A stretch of 64,000 nucleotides of DNA, from contig NW_027480429.1 in NCBI RefSeq assembly GCF_051401765.1, positions 11,660,157 through 11,724,156 of the forward strand. Direction: 5' to 3'. The notes below the pieces were generated by a model. The model was not told the DNA's origin, did not search any database, and saw nothing but the letters and a program-made list of their open reading frames with translations. Each line of letters opens with the position of its first letter. Within the stretch, counting starts at the first letter, position 1. The position numbers were made by a program, and so were the translations under genes. Positions 49,956 through 62,700 of the stretch are shown here, piece after piece. Source of the DNA: Calliopsis andreniformis. Taxonomy: Eukaryota > Arthropoda > Insecta > Hymenoptera > Andrenidae.

Positions 49956-51804
49956 ATAAAATACAAAATAAATAATACAGTTTTTCCATCGTATAAAACG
50001 AATAATTGCAACCAGTGTGGAAGTTATGGTCATTTCTACGTTCCGGGCAACCTAGGCTTCACTCTAGGGCGTTCCTCCACCAGATCGAATAGTTAGGGCC
50101 TTAGAAGTCTACGCCCGAAGCATAAAATACAAAATAAATAAAACAGTTTTCCATCGTATAAAAAGAATAATTGCAACCAGTATGAAAGTTAACGTCATTT
50201 CTACTTTCGGGGCAACATAGGCTTCACCCTTGGGCGTTGCACCAACAGATTGAATAGTTAGGCCCTTAGAAGTCAACGCCAGAAGCATAAAATACGATAT
50301 AAATAGAACAGCTTTTCCATCGTATAAAACGAATAATTGCAACCAGTGTGGAAGTTATGGTCATGTCTACGTTCCGGGCAACCTAGGCTTCACTCTAGGG
50401 CGTTGCTCGACCAGATCGCATAGCTAGGGCCTTAGAAGTCAACGCCGGAAGTATAAAATACAATAAAAATACAACAGCCTTTCCATCCTATAACAGGAAT
50501 AATTGCAACCCGTGTGAAAGTGATGGTCATTTCTACGTTCCAGGCAACTTAGGATTCACCCTAGGGCGTTGTTCCACCAGATGGAGTAGTTAGGGCCTAA
50601 GAAGTCAACGCCAGAAGCATAAAACACTATATAAATACAACAGTTTTTCCATCATATAAAACGAATAATTGCCACCAGTGTAAAAGTTATGGTCATTTCT
50701 ACTTTCCGGGCAACATAGGCTTCACCCTTGGGCGTTGCACCAACAGATTGAATAGTTAGGCCCTTAGAAGTCAACGCCAGAAGCATAAAATACGATATAA
50801 ATAGAACAGCTTTTCCATCGTATAAAACGAATAATTGCAACCAGTGTGAAGGTAATGGTCATTTCTACGTTCCAGGCAACTTAGGCGTCACCCTAGGGCG
50901 TTGCTCCACCACATCTAATAGCAACGGCCTTAGAAGTCAGCCCCAGATAAATAAAATACATAAAAGATGCCACAGCTTTTCCATGGTATAAAACGAATTA
51001 TTGCAACCAGTGTGAAAGTTATGGTCATTTCTACGTTCCGGGCAACATAGGCTTCACTCTAGGGCGTGGCGCCACCAGATCGAATAGTTAGGGCCTTAGA
51101 AGTCAACGCCAGAAGCATAAAATACGATATAAATACAACAGCTTTTCCATCGTATAAAACGAATAATTGCAACCAGTGTGGAAGTTATGGTCATTTCTAC
51201 GTTCCGGGCAACCTAGGCTTCACTCTAGGGCGTTGTTCCACCAGATGGAATAGTTAGGGCCTAAGAAGTCAACGCCAGAAGCATAAAACACTATATAAAT
51301 ACAACAGTTTTTCCATCATATAAAACGAATGATAGCAACCAGTGTGAAAGTTATGGTCATTTCTACGTTCCGGGCAACATAGGCTTCACTCTAGGGCGTC
51401 GCGCCACCAGATCGAATAGTTAGGGCCTTAGAAGTCAACGCCCGAAGCATAAAATACAAAATATATAAAACAGCTTTTCCATCGTATAAAACGAATAATT
51501 GCAACCAGTATGAAAGTTAACGTCATTTCTACTTTGCGGGCAACCTAGGCTTCACCCTAAGGCGTTGTTCCACCAGATGGAATAGTTAAGGCCTAAGAAG
51601 TCAACGCCAGAAGCATAAAACACTATATAAATACAACAGTTTTTCCATCATATAAAACGAATAATTGCAACCAGGATGAAATTTATGGTCATTTCTACTT
51701 TCCGCGCAACCTAGGCTTCACTCTAGGGCGTTGCCCCACCAGATCGAATAGTTAGGGCCTTAGAAGTCAACGCCAGAAGCATAAAATACGATATAAATAC
51801 AACA

Positions 51805-51970
51805 GCATTTCCACCGTATTAAATGAATAATTGCAAACAGTGTGAAAGTAGTGGTCATTTCTACGTTCCGAGCAACCTAGGCTTCACTCTAGGCCGGTGC
51901 TCCAACATATCGAATAGCTACGGCCTTAGAAGTCTACGACTGAAGCATAAAATACGATATAAATACAACA
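51805..51970 (+). repeat. Outlier monomer, copy in second 9.8-kb unit
   Basis: Same private variants as 42012-42177, at exactly +9793 bp. The monomer before it carries a copy-specific change (TTCCGCGCAACC near 51703 against TTCCGGGCAACC near 41910). Confidence 0.8.
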
Positions 51971-52330
51971 GTTTTTCCATCGTATAAAACGAATAATTGC
52001 TACCAGTGTGAAAGTTATGGTCATTTCTACGTTACGCGCAACCTAGGCTTCACCCGAGGGCGTTGATCCACCAGATGGAATAGTTAGGGCCTAAGAGTTC
52101 AACGCCAGAATCATAAAATACGATATAAATACAACAGCTTTTCCATCGTATAAAACGAATAATTGCAACCAGTGTGGAAGTTATTGTCATTTCTACTTTC
52201 CGGGCAACCTAGGCTTCACCCTAGGGCGTTGCTCCAACAGATTGAGTAGCTAGGGCCTTAGAAGTCAATGCCCGAAACATAAAATACAATATAAATACAA
52301 CAGTTTTTCCATCGTATAAAACGAATAATT

Positions 52331-52662
52331 GAAACCAGTATGAAAGTTAACGTCATTTCTACTTTCCGGGCTACGTAGGCTTCACCCTAGAGCGTTGCAC
52401 CATCAGATTGAATAGTTAGGGCCTTAGAAGCCAACGCCAGAAGCATAAAGTACAATAAAGATGCAAAAGTTTTTCCATCGTATAACAGGAATAACTGCAA
52501 ACAGTGTGAAAGTTATGGTCATTTCTACGTTCCGGGCAACCTCGGCTTCACTCTAGGGCGTTGCGGCACCAGATCGAATAGTTAGGACCTTAGAAATCGA
52601 CGCCCGAAGCATAAAATACAAAATCAATAATACAGTTTTTCCATCGTATAAAACGAATAATT
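52331..52662 (+). repeat. Private dimer duplication inside unit copy 2, first copy
   Basis: Two monomers starting at GAAACCAGTATG repeat immediately at +332 bp (52331 and 52663). The first unit (about 42.7-43.0 kb) has them once. The pair carries GCTACGTAGG, CACCATCAGATTG and the GAAATCGACGCCCG marks in both copies. One difference is visible, GTGTGAACGTTATGG near 52840 against GTGTGAAAGTTATGG near 52508. Confidence 0.85.
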
Positions 52663-52994
52663 GAAACCAGTATGAAAGTTAACGTCATTTCTACTTTCCG
52701 GGCTACGTAGGCTTCACCCTAGAGCGTTGCACCATCAGATTGAATAGTTAGGGCCTTAGAAGCCAACGCCAGAAGCATAAAGTACAATAAAGATGCAAAA
52801 GTTTTTCCATCGTATAACAGGAATAACTGCAAACAGTGTGAACGTTATGGTCATTTCTACGTTCCGGGCAACCTCGGCTTCACTCTAGGGCGTTGCGGCA
52901 CCAGATCGAATAGTTAGGACCTTAGAAATCGACGCCCGAAGCATAAAATACAAAATCAATAATACAGTTTTTCCATCGTATAAAACGAATAATT
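52663..52994 (+). repeat. Private dimer duplication inside unit copy 2, second copy
   Basis: Tandem partner of 52331-52662. It then continues with TTGCATCCAGTGTGG as in the first unit near 43035. Confidence 0.85.
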
Positions 52995-55739
52995 GCATCC
53001 AGTGTGGAAGTTATGGTCATTTCTACGTTCCGGGCAACCTAGGCTTCACCCTAGGGCGTTGCACGAACAGATTGAATAGTTAGGGCCTTAGAAGTCAACG
53101 CCAGAAGCATAAAATACGATATAAATAGAACAGCTTTTCCATCGTATAAAACGAATGATTGCAACCGGTGTGGAAGTTATGGTCATGTCTACGTTCCGGG
53201 CAACCTAGGCTTCACTCTAGGGCGTTGCTCGACCAGATCGGATAGCTAGGGCCTTAGAAGTCAACGCCTGAAGTATAAAATACAATAAAAATACAACAGC
53301 CTTTCCATCCTATAACAGGAATAATTGCAACCCGTGTGAAAGTGATGGTCATTTCTACGTTCCAGGCAACCTAGGCTTCACCCTAGGGCGTTGTTCCACC
53401 AGATGGAATAGTTAGGGCCTAAGAAGTCAACGCCAGAAGCATAAAACACTATATAAATACAACAGTTTTTCCATCATATAAAACGAATAATTGCAACCAG
53501 GGTGAAAGTTATGGTCATTTCAACTTTCCGGGCAACCTAGGCTTCACCCTAGGGCGTTGCGCCACCAGATCGAATAGTTAGGGCCTTAGAAGTCAACGCC
53601 CGAAGCATAAAATACAAAATAAATAAAACTGTTTTTCCATCGTATAAAACGAATAATTGCAACCAGTATGACAGTTAACGTCATTTCTACTTTCCGGGCA
53701 ACATAGGCTTCACCCTTGGGCGTTGCACCAACAGATTGAATAGTTAGGGCCTAAGAAGTCAACGCCCGAAGCATAAAATACAAAATACATAAAACAGCTT
53801 TTCCATCGTATAAAACGAATAATTGCAACCAGTATGAAAGTTAACGTCATTTCTACTTTGCGGGCAACCTAGGCTTCACCCTAAGGCGTTGTTCCACCAG
53901 ATGGAATAGTTAAGGCCTAAGAAGTCAACGCCAGAAGCATAAAACACTATATAAATACAACAGTTTTTCCATCATATAAAACGAATAATTGCAACCAGGA
54001 TGAAATTTATGGTCATTTCTACTTTCCGGGCAACCTAGTCTTCACTCTAGGGCGTTGCCCCACCAGATCGAATAGTTAGGGCCTTAGAAGTCAACGCCCG
54101 AAGCATAAAACACAAAATAAATAAAACAGCTTTTCCATCGCATAAAACGAATAATTGCAACCAGTATGAAAGTTAACGTCATTTCTACCTTCCGGGCAAC
54201 ATAGGCTTCACCTTGGGCGTTGCACCAACAGATTTAATAATTAGGGCCTTAGAAGTCAACGCCCGAAGCATGAAATACAAAATAAATAGAACAGTTTTTC
54301 CATCGTATAAAACGAATAATTGCAACCAGTGTGAAGGTAATGGTCATTTCTACGTTCCGGGGAACTTAGGCGTCACCCTAGGTCTTTGCTCCACCACATC
54401 TAATAGCAACGGCCTTAGAAGTCAACCCCAGATGAATAAAATACATAAAGGATGCCACAGCTTTTCCATCGTATAAAACTAATAATTGCAACCAGTGTGA
54501 AAGTTATGGTCATTTCTACGTTCCGGGCAACCTAGGCTTCACTCTAGGGCGTTGCGCCACCAGATCGAATAGTTAGGGCCTTAGAAGTCAACGCCAGAAG
54601 CATAAAATACGATATAAATACAACAGTTTTTCCATCGTATAAAACGAATAATTGCTACCAGTGTGAAAGTTATGGTCATTTCTACGTTACGCGCAACCTA
54701 TGCTTCACCCGAGGGCGTTGATCCACCAGATGGAATAGTTAGGGCCTAAGAGTTCAACGCCAGAATCATAAAATACGATATAAATACAACAGCTTTTCCA
54801 TCGTATAAAACGAATAATTGCAACCAGTGTGGAAGTTATGGTCATTTCTACGTTCCGGACAACCTAGGCTTCACTCTAGGGCGTTGTTCCACCAGATGCA
54901 ATAGTTAGGGCCTAAGAAGTCAACGCCAGAAGCATAAAACACTATATAAATACAACAGTTTTTCCATCATATAAAACGAATAATTGCAACCAGGATGAAA
55001 GTTATTGTCATTTCTACTTTCCGGGCAACCTAGGCTTCACCCTAGGGCGTTGCTCCAACAGATTGAGTAGCTAGGGCCTTAGAAGTCAATGCCCGAAGCA
55101 TAAAATACAATATAAATACAACAGTTTTTCCATCGTATAAAACGAATAATTGAAACCAGTATGAAAGTTAACGTCATTTCTACTTTCCGGGCTACCTAGG
55201 TTTCACCCTAGAGCGTTGCACCAACAGATTGAATAGTTAGGACCTTAGAAGCCAACGCCAGAAGCATAAAGTACAATAAAGATGCAAAAGTTTTTCCATC
55301 GTATAACAGGAATAACTGCAAACAGTGTGAAAGTTATGGTCATTTCTACGTTCCGGGCAACCTCGGCTTCACTCTAGGGCGTTGCGGCACCAGATCGAAT
55401 AGTTAGGGCCTTAGAAATCAACGCCCGAAGCATAAAATACAAAATAAATAATACAGTTTTTCCATCGTATAAAACGAATAATTGCAACCAGTGTGGAAGT
55501 TATGGTCATTTCTACGTTCCGGGCAACCTAGGCTTCACTCTAGGGCGTTGCTCCACCAGATCGAATAGTTAGGGCCTTAGAAGTCTACGCCCGAAGCATA
55601 AAATACAAAATAAATAAAACAGTTTTTCCATCGTATAAAAAGAATAATTGCAACCAGTATGAAAGTTAACGTCATTTCTACTTTCGGGGCAACATAGGCT
55701 TCACCCTTGGGCGTTGCACCAGCAGATTGAATAGTTAGG

Positions 55740-55892
55740 CCCTTATAGAAGTCAACGCCCGAAGCATAAAATACAAAATAAATAAAACAGTTTTTCCATC
55801 GTATAAAAAGAATAATTGCAACCAGTATGAAAGTTAACGTCATTTCTACTTTCGGGGCAACATAGGCTTCACCCTAGGGCGTTGTTCCACCA
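55740..55892 (+). repeat. Monomer replacement site in unit copy 2
   Basis: Copy 1 (about 45780-46100) has CCCTTATAGAAG followed by a GATATAAATAGAAC monomer and a P-type monomer. Copy 2 has the same CCCTTATAGAAG (a 2-base TA insertion shared by both) followed by a second copy of the preceding monomer, then jumps straight to CACCCTAGGGCGTTGTTCC. So one monomer was gained and two lost. The shared TA insertion shows that the copies had a common start. Confidence 0.75.
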
Positions 55893-58800
55893 GATGGAAT
55901 AGTTAGGGCCTAAGAAGTCAACGCCAGAAGCATAAAACACTATATAAATACAACAGCTTTTCCAACATATAAAACGGATAATTGCAACCAGGATGAACGT
56001 TATGGTCATTTCTACGTTCCGGGCAACCTAGGCTTCACTCTAGGGCGTTATGCCACCAGATCGAATAGTTAGGGCCTTAGAAGTCAACGCCCGAATCATA
56101 AAATACAAAATAAATAAAACAGTTTTTCCATCGTATAAAACGAATAATTACAACCAGTATAAAAGTTAACGTCATTTCTACTTTCCGGGCAACATAGGCT
56201 TCACCCTTGGGCGTTGCACCAACAGATTGAATAGTTAGGGCCTTAGAAGTCAACGCCCGAAGCATAAAATACAAAATAAATAGAACAGTTTTTCCATCGT
56301 ATAAAACGAATAATTGCTACCGGTTTGAAAGCTATGGTCAATTCTCCGTTCCGGGCAACCTAGGCTTCACTCTAGGGCGTTGCTCCACCGGATCGAATGG
56401 TTAGGGCCTTAGAAGTCAACGCCAGTAGCATAAAATACAAAATAAATAAAACAGTTTTTCCATCGTATAAAACGAATAATTGCTACCAGTGTGAAAGTTA
56501 TGGTCATTTCTACGTTACGCGCATCCTAGGCTTCACCCGAGGGCGTTGCTCCACCAGATCGAATAGTTAGGGCCTTAGAAGTCAACGCCCGAAGCATAAA
56601 ATGCAAAATAAATAAAACAGGTTTTCCATCGTATAAAACGAATAATTGCAACCAGTATGAAAGTTAACGTCATTTCTACTTTCGGGGCAACATAGGCTTC
56701 ACCCTTGGGCGTTGCACCAACAGATTGAATAGTTAGGCCCTTAGAAGTCAACGCCAGAAGCATAAAATACGATATAAATAGAATAGCTTTTCCATCCTAT
56801 AAAACGAATAATTGCAACCAGTGTGGAAGTTATGGTCATGTCTACGTTCCGGGCAACCTAGGCTTCACTCTAGGGCGTTGCTCGACCAGATCGAATAGCT
56901 AGGGCCTTAGAAGTCAACGCCTGAAGTATAAAATACAATAAAAATACAACAGCCTTTCCATCCTATAACAGGAATAATTGCAACCCGTGTGAAAGGGATG
57001 GTCATTTCTACGTTCCAGGCAACCTAGGCTTCACCCTAGGGCGTTGTTCCACCAGATGGAATAGTTAGGGCCTAAGAAGTCAACGCCAGAAGCATAAAAC
57101 ACTATATAAATACAACAGTTTTTCCATCATATAAAGCGAATAATTGCAACCAGGATGAAATTTATGGTCATTTCTACTTTCCGGGCAACCTAGGCTTCAC
57201 TCTAGGGCGTTGCCCCACCAGATCGAATAGTTAGGGCCTTAGAAGTCAATGCCCGAAGCATAAAACACAAAATAAATAAAACAGCTTTTCCATCGCATAA
57301 AACGAATAATTGCAACCAGTATGAAAGTTAACGTCATTTCTACCTTCCGGGCAACATAGGCTTCACCTTGGGCGTTGCACCAACAGATTTAATAGTTAGG
57401 GCCTTAGAAGTCAACGCCCGAAGCATGAAATACAAAATAAATAGAACAGTTTTTCCATCGTATAAAACGAATAATTGCAACCAGTGTGAAGGTAATGGTC
57501 ATTTGTACGTTCCGGGGAACTTAGGCGTCTCCCTAGGGCGTTGCTCCACCACATCTAATAGTAACGGCCTTAGAAGTCAACCCCAGATGAATAAAATACA
57601 TAAAAGATGCCACAGCTTTTCCATCGTATAAATCTAATAATTGCAACCAGTGTGAAAGTTATGGTCATTTCTACGTTCCGGGCAACCTAGGCTTCACTCT
57701 AGGGCGTTGATCCACCAGATGGAATAGTTAGGGCCTAAGAGTTCAACGCCAGAATCATAAAATACGATATAAATACAACAGCTGTTCCATCGTATAAAAC
57801 GAATAATTGCAACCAGTGTGGAAGTTATGGTCATTTCTACGTTCCGGGCAACCTAGGCTTCACTCTAGGGCGTTGTTCCACCAGATGCAATAGTTAGGGC
57901 CTAAGAAGTCAACGCCAGAAGCATAAAACACTATATAAATACAACAGTTTTTCCATCATATAAAACGAATAATTGCAACCAGGATGAAAGTTAACGTCAT
58001 TTCTACTTTCGGGGCAACATAGGCTTCACCCTTGGGCGTTGCACCAACAGATTGAATAGTCAGGGCCTTAGAAGTCAACGCCAGAAGCATAAAATACGAT
58101 ATAAATAGAACAGCTTTTCCATCGTATAAAACGAATAATTGCAACCAGTGTGGAAGTTATGGTCATGTCTACGTTCCGGGCAACCTAGGCTTCACTCTAG
58201 GGCGTTGCTCGACCAGATCGGATAGCTAGGGCCTTAGAAGTCAACGCCTGAAGTATAAAATACAATAAAAATACAACAGCCTTTCCATCCTATAACAGGA
58301 ATAATTGCAACCCGTGTGAAAGTGATGGTCATTTCTACGTTCCAGGCAACTTAGGATTCACCCTAGGGCGTTGTTCCACCAGATGGAATAGTTAGGGCCT
58401 ATGAAGTCAACGCCAGAAGCATAAAATACTATATAAATACAACAGTTTTTCCATCATATAAAACGAATAATTGCAACCAGTGTAAAAGTTATGGTCATTT
58501 CTACTTTCCGGGCAACATAGGCTTCACCCTTGGGCGTTGCACCAACAGATTGAATAGTTAGGCCCTTAGAAGTCAACGCTAGAAGCATAAAATACGATAT
58601 AAATAGAACAGCTTTTCCATCGTATAAAACGAATAATTGCAACCAGTGTGAAGGTAATGGTCATTTCTACGTTCCAGGCAACTTAGGCGTCACCCTAGGG
58701 CGTTGCTCCACCACATCTAATAGCAACGGCTTTAGAAGTCAGCCCCAGATGAATAAAATACATAAAAGATGCCACAGCTTTTCCTTCGTATAAAACGAAT

Positions 58801-59735
58801 TATTGCAACCAGTGTGAAGGTTATGGTCATTTCTACGTTCCGGGCAACATAGGCTTCGCCCTAGGGCGTTGCTCCAACAGATTGAATAGTCAGGGCCTTA
58901 GAAGTCAACGCCAGAAGCATAAAATACGATATAAATACAACAGCTTTTCCATCGTATAAAACGAATAATTGCAACCAGTATGAAACTTATGGTCATTTCT
59001 ACTTTCCGAGCAAGCTAGGCTTCACCCTAGGGCGTTGGTCCAACAGATTGAATACTTAGGGCCTTAGAAGTCAACGCCCGAAGCATAAAATGCAATAAAA
59101 ATACAACAGTGTATCCATCATATAACAGGAATAATTGCAACCAGTTTGAAAGTGACAGCCAATTCTACGTTCCGGGCAACCTAGGTTTCACTCCAGGGCG
59201 TTGCTCCACCAGACCGAATAGTTACGGCCTAAGAAGTCAACGCCAGAAGCATATAATACAATATAAATACAACAGTTTTTCCATCGTATAAAACGAATAA
59301 TTGCAACCAGTTTGAAAGTGATGGCCAATTCTACGTTCCGGGCAACCTAGGCTTCACTCTAGGGCATTTCTCCACCAGATCGAATAGTTAGTGCCTTAGA
59401 AGTCAACGCCAGAAGCATAAAATACAATATAAATACAACAGTTTTTCCATCGTATAAAACGAATAATTGCAACCAGTATGAAACTTATGGTCATTTCTAC
59501 TTCCCGAGCAACCTAGGCTTCACCCTAGGGCGTTGCTCCAACAGATTGAATAGTTAGGGTCTTAGAGGTCAACGCCCGAAGCATAAAATGCAATAAAAAT
59601 ACAACAGTGTTTCCATCATATAACAGGAATAATTGCAACCAGTTTGAAAGTGATGGCCAATTCTACGTTCCGGGCAAGCTAGGCTTCACTCTAGGGCGTT
59701 GCTCCAACAGATCGAATAGTAAGTGCCTAAGAAGT

Positions 59736-62700
59736 CAACGCCAGAAGCATAAAAAACGATATAAATACAACAGCTTTTCCATCGTATAAAACGAATAATT
59801 GCAACCAGTGTGAAAGTAATTGTCATTTCTACGTTCCGAGCACCCTAGGCGTCACTCTAGGGCGTTGCTCCACCACATCTAATAGCTACGGCCTTAGAAG
59901 TCAACGCCAGAGGCATAAAATACAATATAAATACAACTGCGTTTCCATCGTATAAAACGAATAATTGCAACCAGTGTGAAAGTTATGGTCATTTCTACAT
60001 TCCGAGCAACCTAGGCTTCACTCTAGGGCGATGCTCCACCAGATCGAATTGTTAGGTCCTTAGAAGTAAACGCCAGAAGCATAAAATACGATATAAATAC
60101 AACAGCTTTTCCATCGTATAAAAGGATTAATGGCAACCAGTTTGAAAGTGATGGTCATTTCTCCTTTCCGGGCAACCTCGGCTTCACTCTAGGGCGTTGC
60201 TCCACCAGATCGAATAGTTAGTGCCTTAGAAGTCAACGACAGATGTATAAAATACAATATATGTACAACAGTTTTTCCATCGTATAAAACGAATAATTGC
60301 AACCAGTTTGAAGGTGATGGCCAATTCTACCTTCCGGGCAACCTAGGCTTCACTCTAGGGCGTTACTCCACCAGATCGAATAGATAGTGCCTTAGAAGTC
60401 AACGCCAGAAGCATAAAATACAATATAAATACAACAGTTTTTCCATCGTATAAAACGAATAATTGCAACCAGTATGAAGCTTATGGTCATTTCTACTTTC
60501 CGAGCAACCTAGGCTTCACCCTAGGGCCTTGATCCTGCAGATTGAATAGTTAGGGCCTTAGATGTCAACGCCAGAAGCATAAAATGCAATAAAAATACAA
60601 CAGTGTTTCCATCATATAACAGGAATAATTGCAACCAGTTTGAAAGTGATGGCCAGTTCTACGTTCCGTGCAACCTAGGCTTCGCCCTAGGGCGTTGCTC
60701 CACCAGATCGAAAAGATAGTGCCTTAGAAGTCAACGCCAGAAGCATAAAATGCGATATAAATACAACAGTTTTTCCATCGTATAAAACGAATAATTGCAA
60801 CCAGTATGAAACTTATGGTCATTTCTACTTTCCGAGCAACCTAGGCTTCACCCTAGGGCGTTGCTCCAACAGATTGAATAGTTATTGCCTTAGAAGTCAA
60901 CGCCCGCACCATAAAATGCAAAAAAAATACAACAGTGTTTCCATCATATAACAGGAATAATTGCAACCAGTTTGAAGGTGATGGCCAATTCTACGTTCCG
61001 GGCAACCTAGGTTTCACTCCAGGGCGTTGCTCCACCAGACCGAATAGTTACGGCCTAAGAAGTCAACGCCAGAAGCATAAAAAACGATATAAATACAACA
61101 GCTTTTCCATCGTATAAAACGAATAATTGCAACCAGTCTGAAAGTAATGTTGATTTCTACGTTCCGAGCACCCTAGGCGTCACTCTAGGGCGTTGCTCGA
61201 CCACATCTAATGGCTACGGAATTAGAAGTCTACGCCAGAGGCATAAAATACAATATAAATACAACAGCGTTTCCATCGTATAAAACGAATAATTGCAACC
61301 AGTGTGAAATTTATGGTCATTTCTACATTCCGAGCAACCTAGGATTCACTCTGGGGCGTTGCTCCACCGGATCGAATAGCTAGGTCCTTAGAAGTAAACG
61401 CCAGAAGCATAAAATACGATATAAATACAACAGCTTTTCCATCGTATAAAACGAATAATTGCAACCAGTTTGAAAGTGATGGTCATTTCTACTTTCAGAG
61501 CAACCTAGGCTTCACCCTAGGGCGTTGCTCCAACAGATTGAATAGTTAGGACCTTAGCAGTCAACGCCCGAACCGTAAAATGCAAAAAAAATACAACAGT
61601 GTTTCCATCATATAACAGGAATAATTGCAACCAGCTTGAAAGTGATGGCCAATTCTACGTTCCGGGCAACCTAGGCTTCACTCTAGGGCGTTGCTCCACC
61701 AGATCGAATAGTTAGTGCCTTAGAAGTCAACGCCAGAAGCATAAAATACAATATAAATACAACAGTTTTTCCATCGTATAAAACGAATAATTGCAACCAG
61801 TATGAAACTTATGGTCATTTCTACTTTCAGAGCAAGCTAGGCTTCACCCTAGGGCGTTGCTCCAACAGATTGAATAGTTAGGACCTTAGAAGTCAACGCC
61901 CGAACCGTAAAATGCAAAAAAAATACAACAGTGTTTCCATCATATAACAGGAATAATTGCAACCAGCTTGAAAGTGATGGCCAATTCTACGTTCCGGGCA
62001 ACCTAGGCTTCGCTCTAGGGCGTAGCTCCACCAGATCGAATAGATAGTGCCTTAGAAGTCAACGCCAGAAGCATAAAATACAATATAAATACAACAGCTT
62101 TTCCATCGTATAAAACGAATAATTGCATCCAGTATGAAACTTACGGTCATTTCTACTTTCCGAGCAACCTAGGCTTCACGCTAGTGCGTTGCTCCAACAG
62201 ATTGAATAGTTAGGGCCTTAGAAGTCAACGCCCGAAGCATAAAATGCAATAAAAATACAACAGTGTTTCCATCGTATAACAGGAATAATTGCAACCAGTT
62301 TGAAAGTGATGGCCAATTCTACGTTCCGGGCAATCTAGGTTTCACTCCAGGGCGTTGCTCCACCAGACCGAATAGTGACGGCCTAAGCAGTCAACGCCAG
62401 AAGCATAAAAAACGATATAAATACAACAGCTTTTCCATCGTATAAAACGAATAATTGCAACCAGTTTGAAAGTGTTGGCCAATTCTACCTTCCGGGCAAC
62501 CTAGGCTTCACTCTAGGGCGTTTCTCCACCAGATCGAATAGTTAGTGCCTTAGAAGTCAACGCCAGAAGCATAAAATACAATATAAATACAACAGTTTTT
62601 CCATCGTATAAAACGAATAATTGCAACCAGAATGAAACTTATGGTCATTTCTACTTTCCGAGCAACCTAGGCTTCACCCTAGGGCGTTGCTCCAACAGAT

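Larger units (their letters stand above)
49956..59735 (+). repeat. 59-monomer (9793-bp) tandem unit, copy 2, with internal rearrangements
   Basis: Nearly identical to copy 1, with scattered single-base differences such as CGCCGGAAG near 50445, TGCCACCAG near 50671 and ATGGAGTAG near 50581. It differs in monomer content at three places: one monomer lost near 52180, a two-monomer duplication at 52331-52994, and a net loss of one monomer near 55760-55890. The three changes sum to zero, so offsets read 9793, then 9959, then 9793 again. Its right end near 59728 runs into the 38.3-kb order. Confidence 0.87.

Noticed and set aside
6221..59735. Clustering of all exchange breakpoints at the dyad.
   Set aside because: Other mapped joins lie elsewhere in the monomer: 14233-14243 in the TTAGGGCC segment, about 49340 in the AATTGCAACC region, about 49960 in the A-rich tail, and 52180 in GAAGTTAT.
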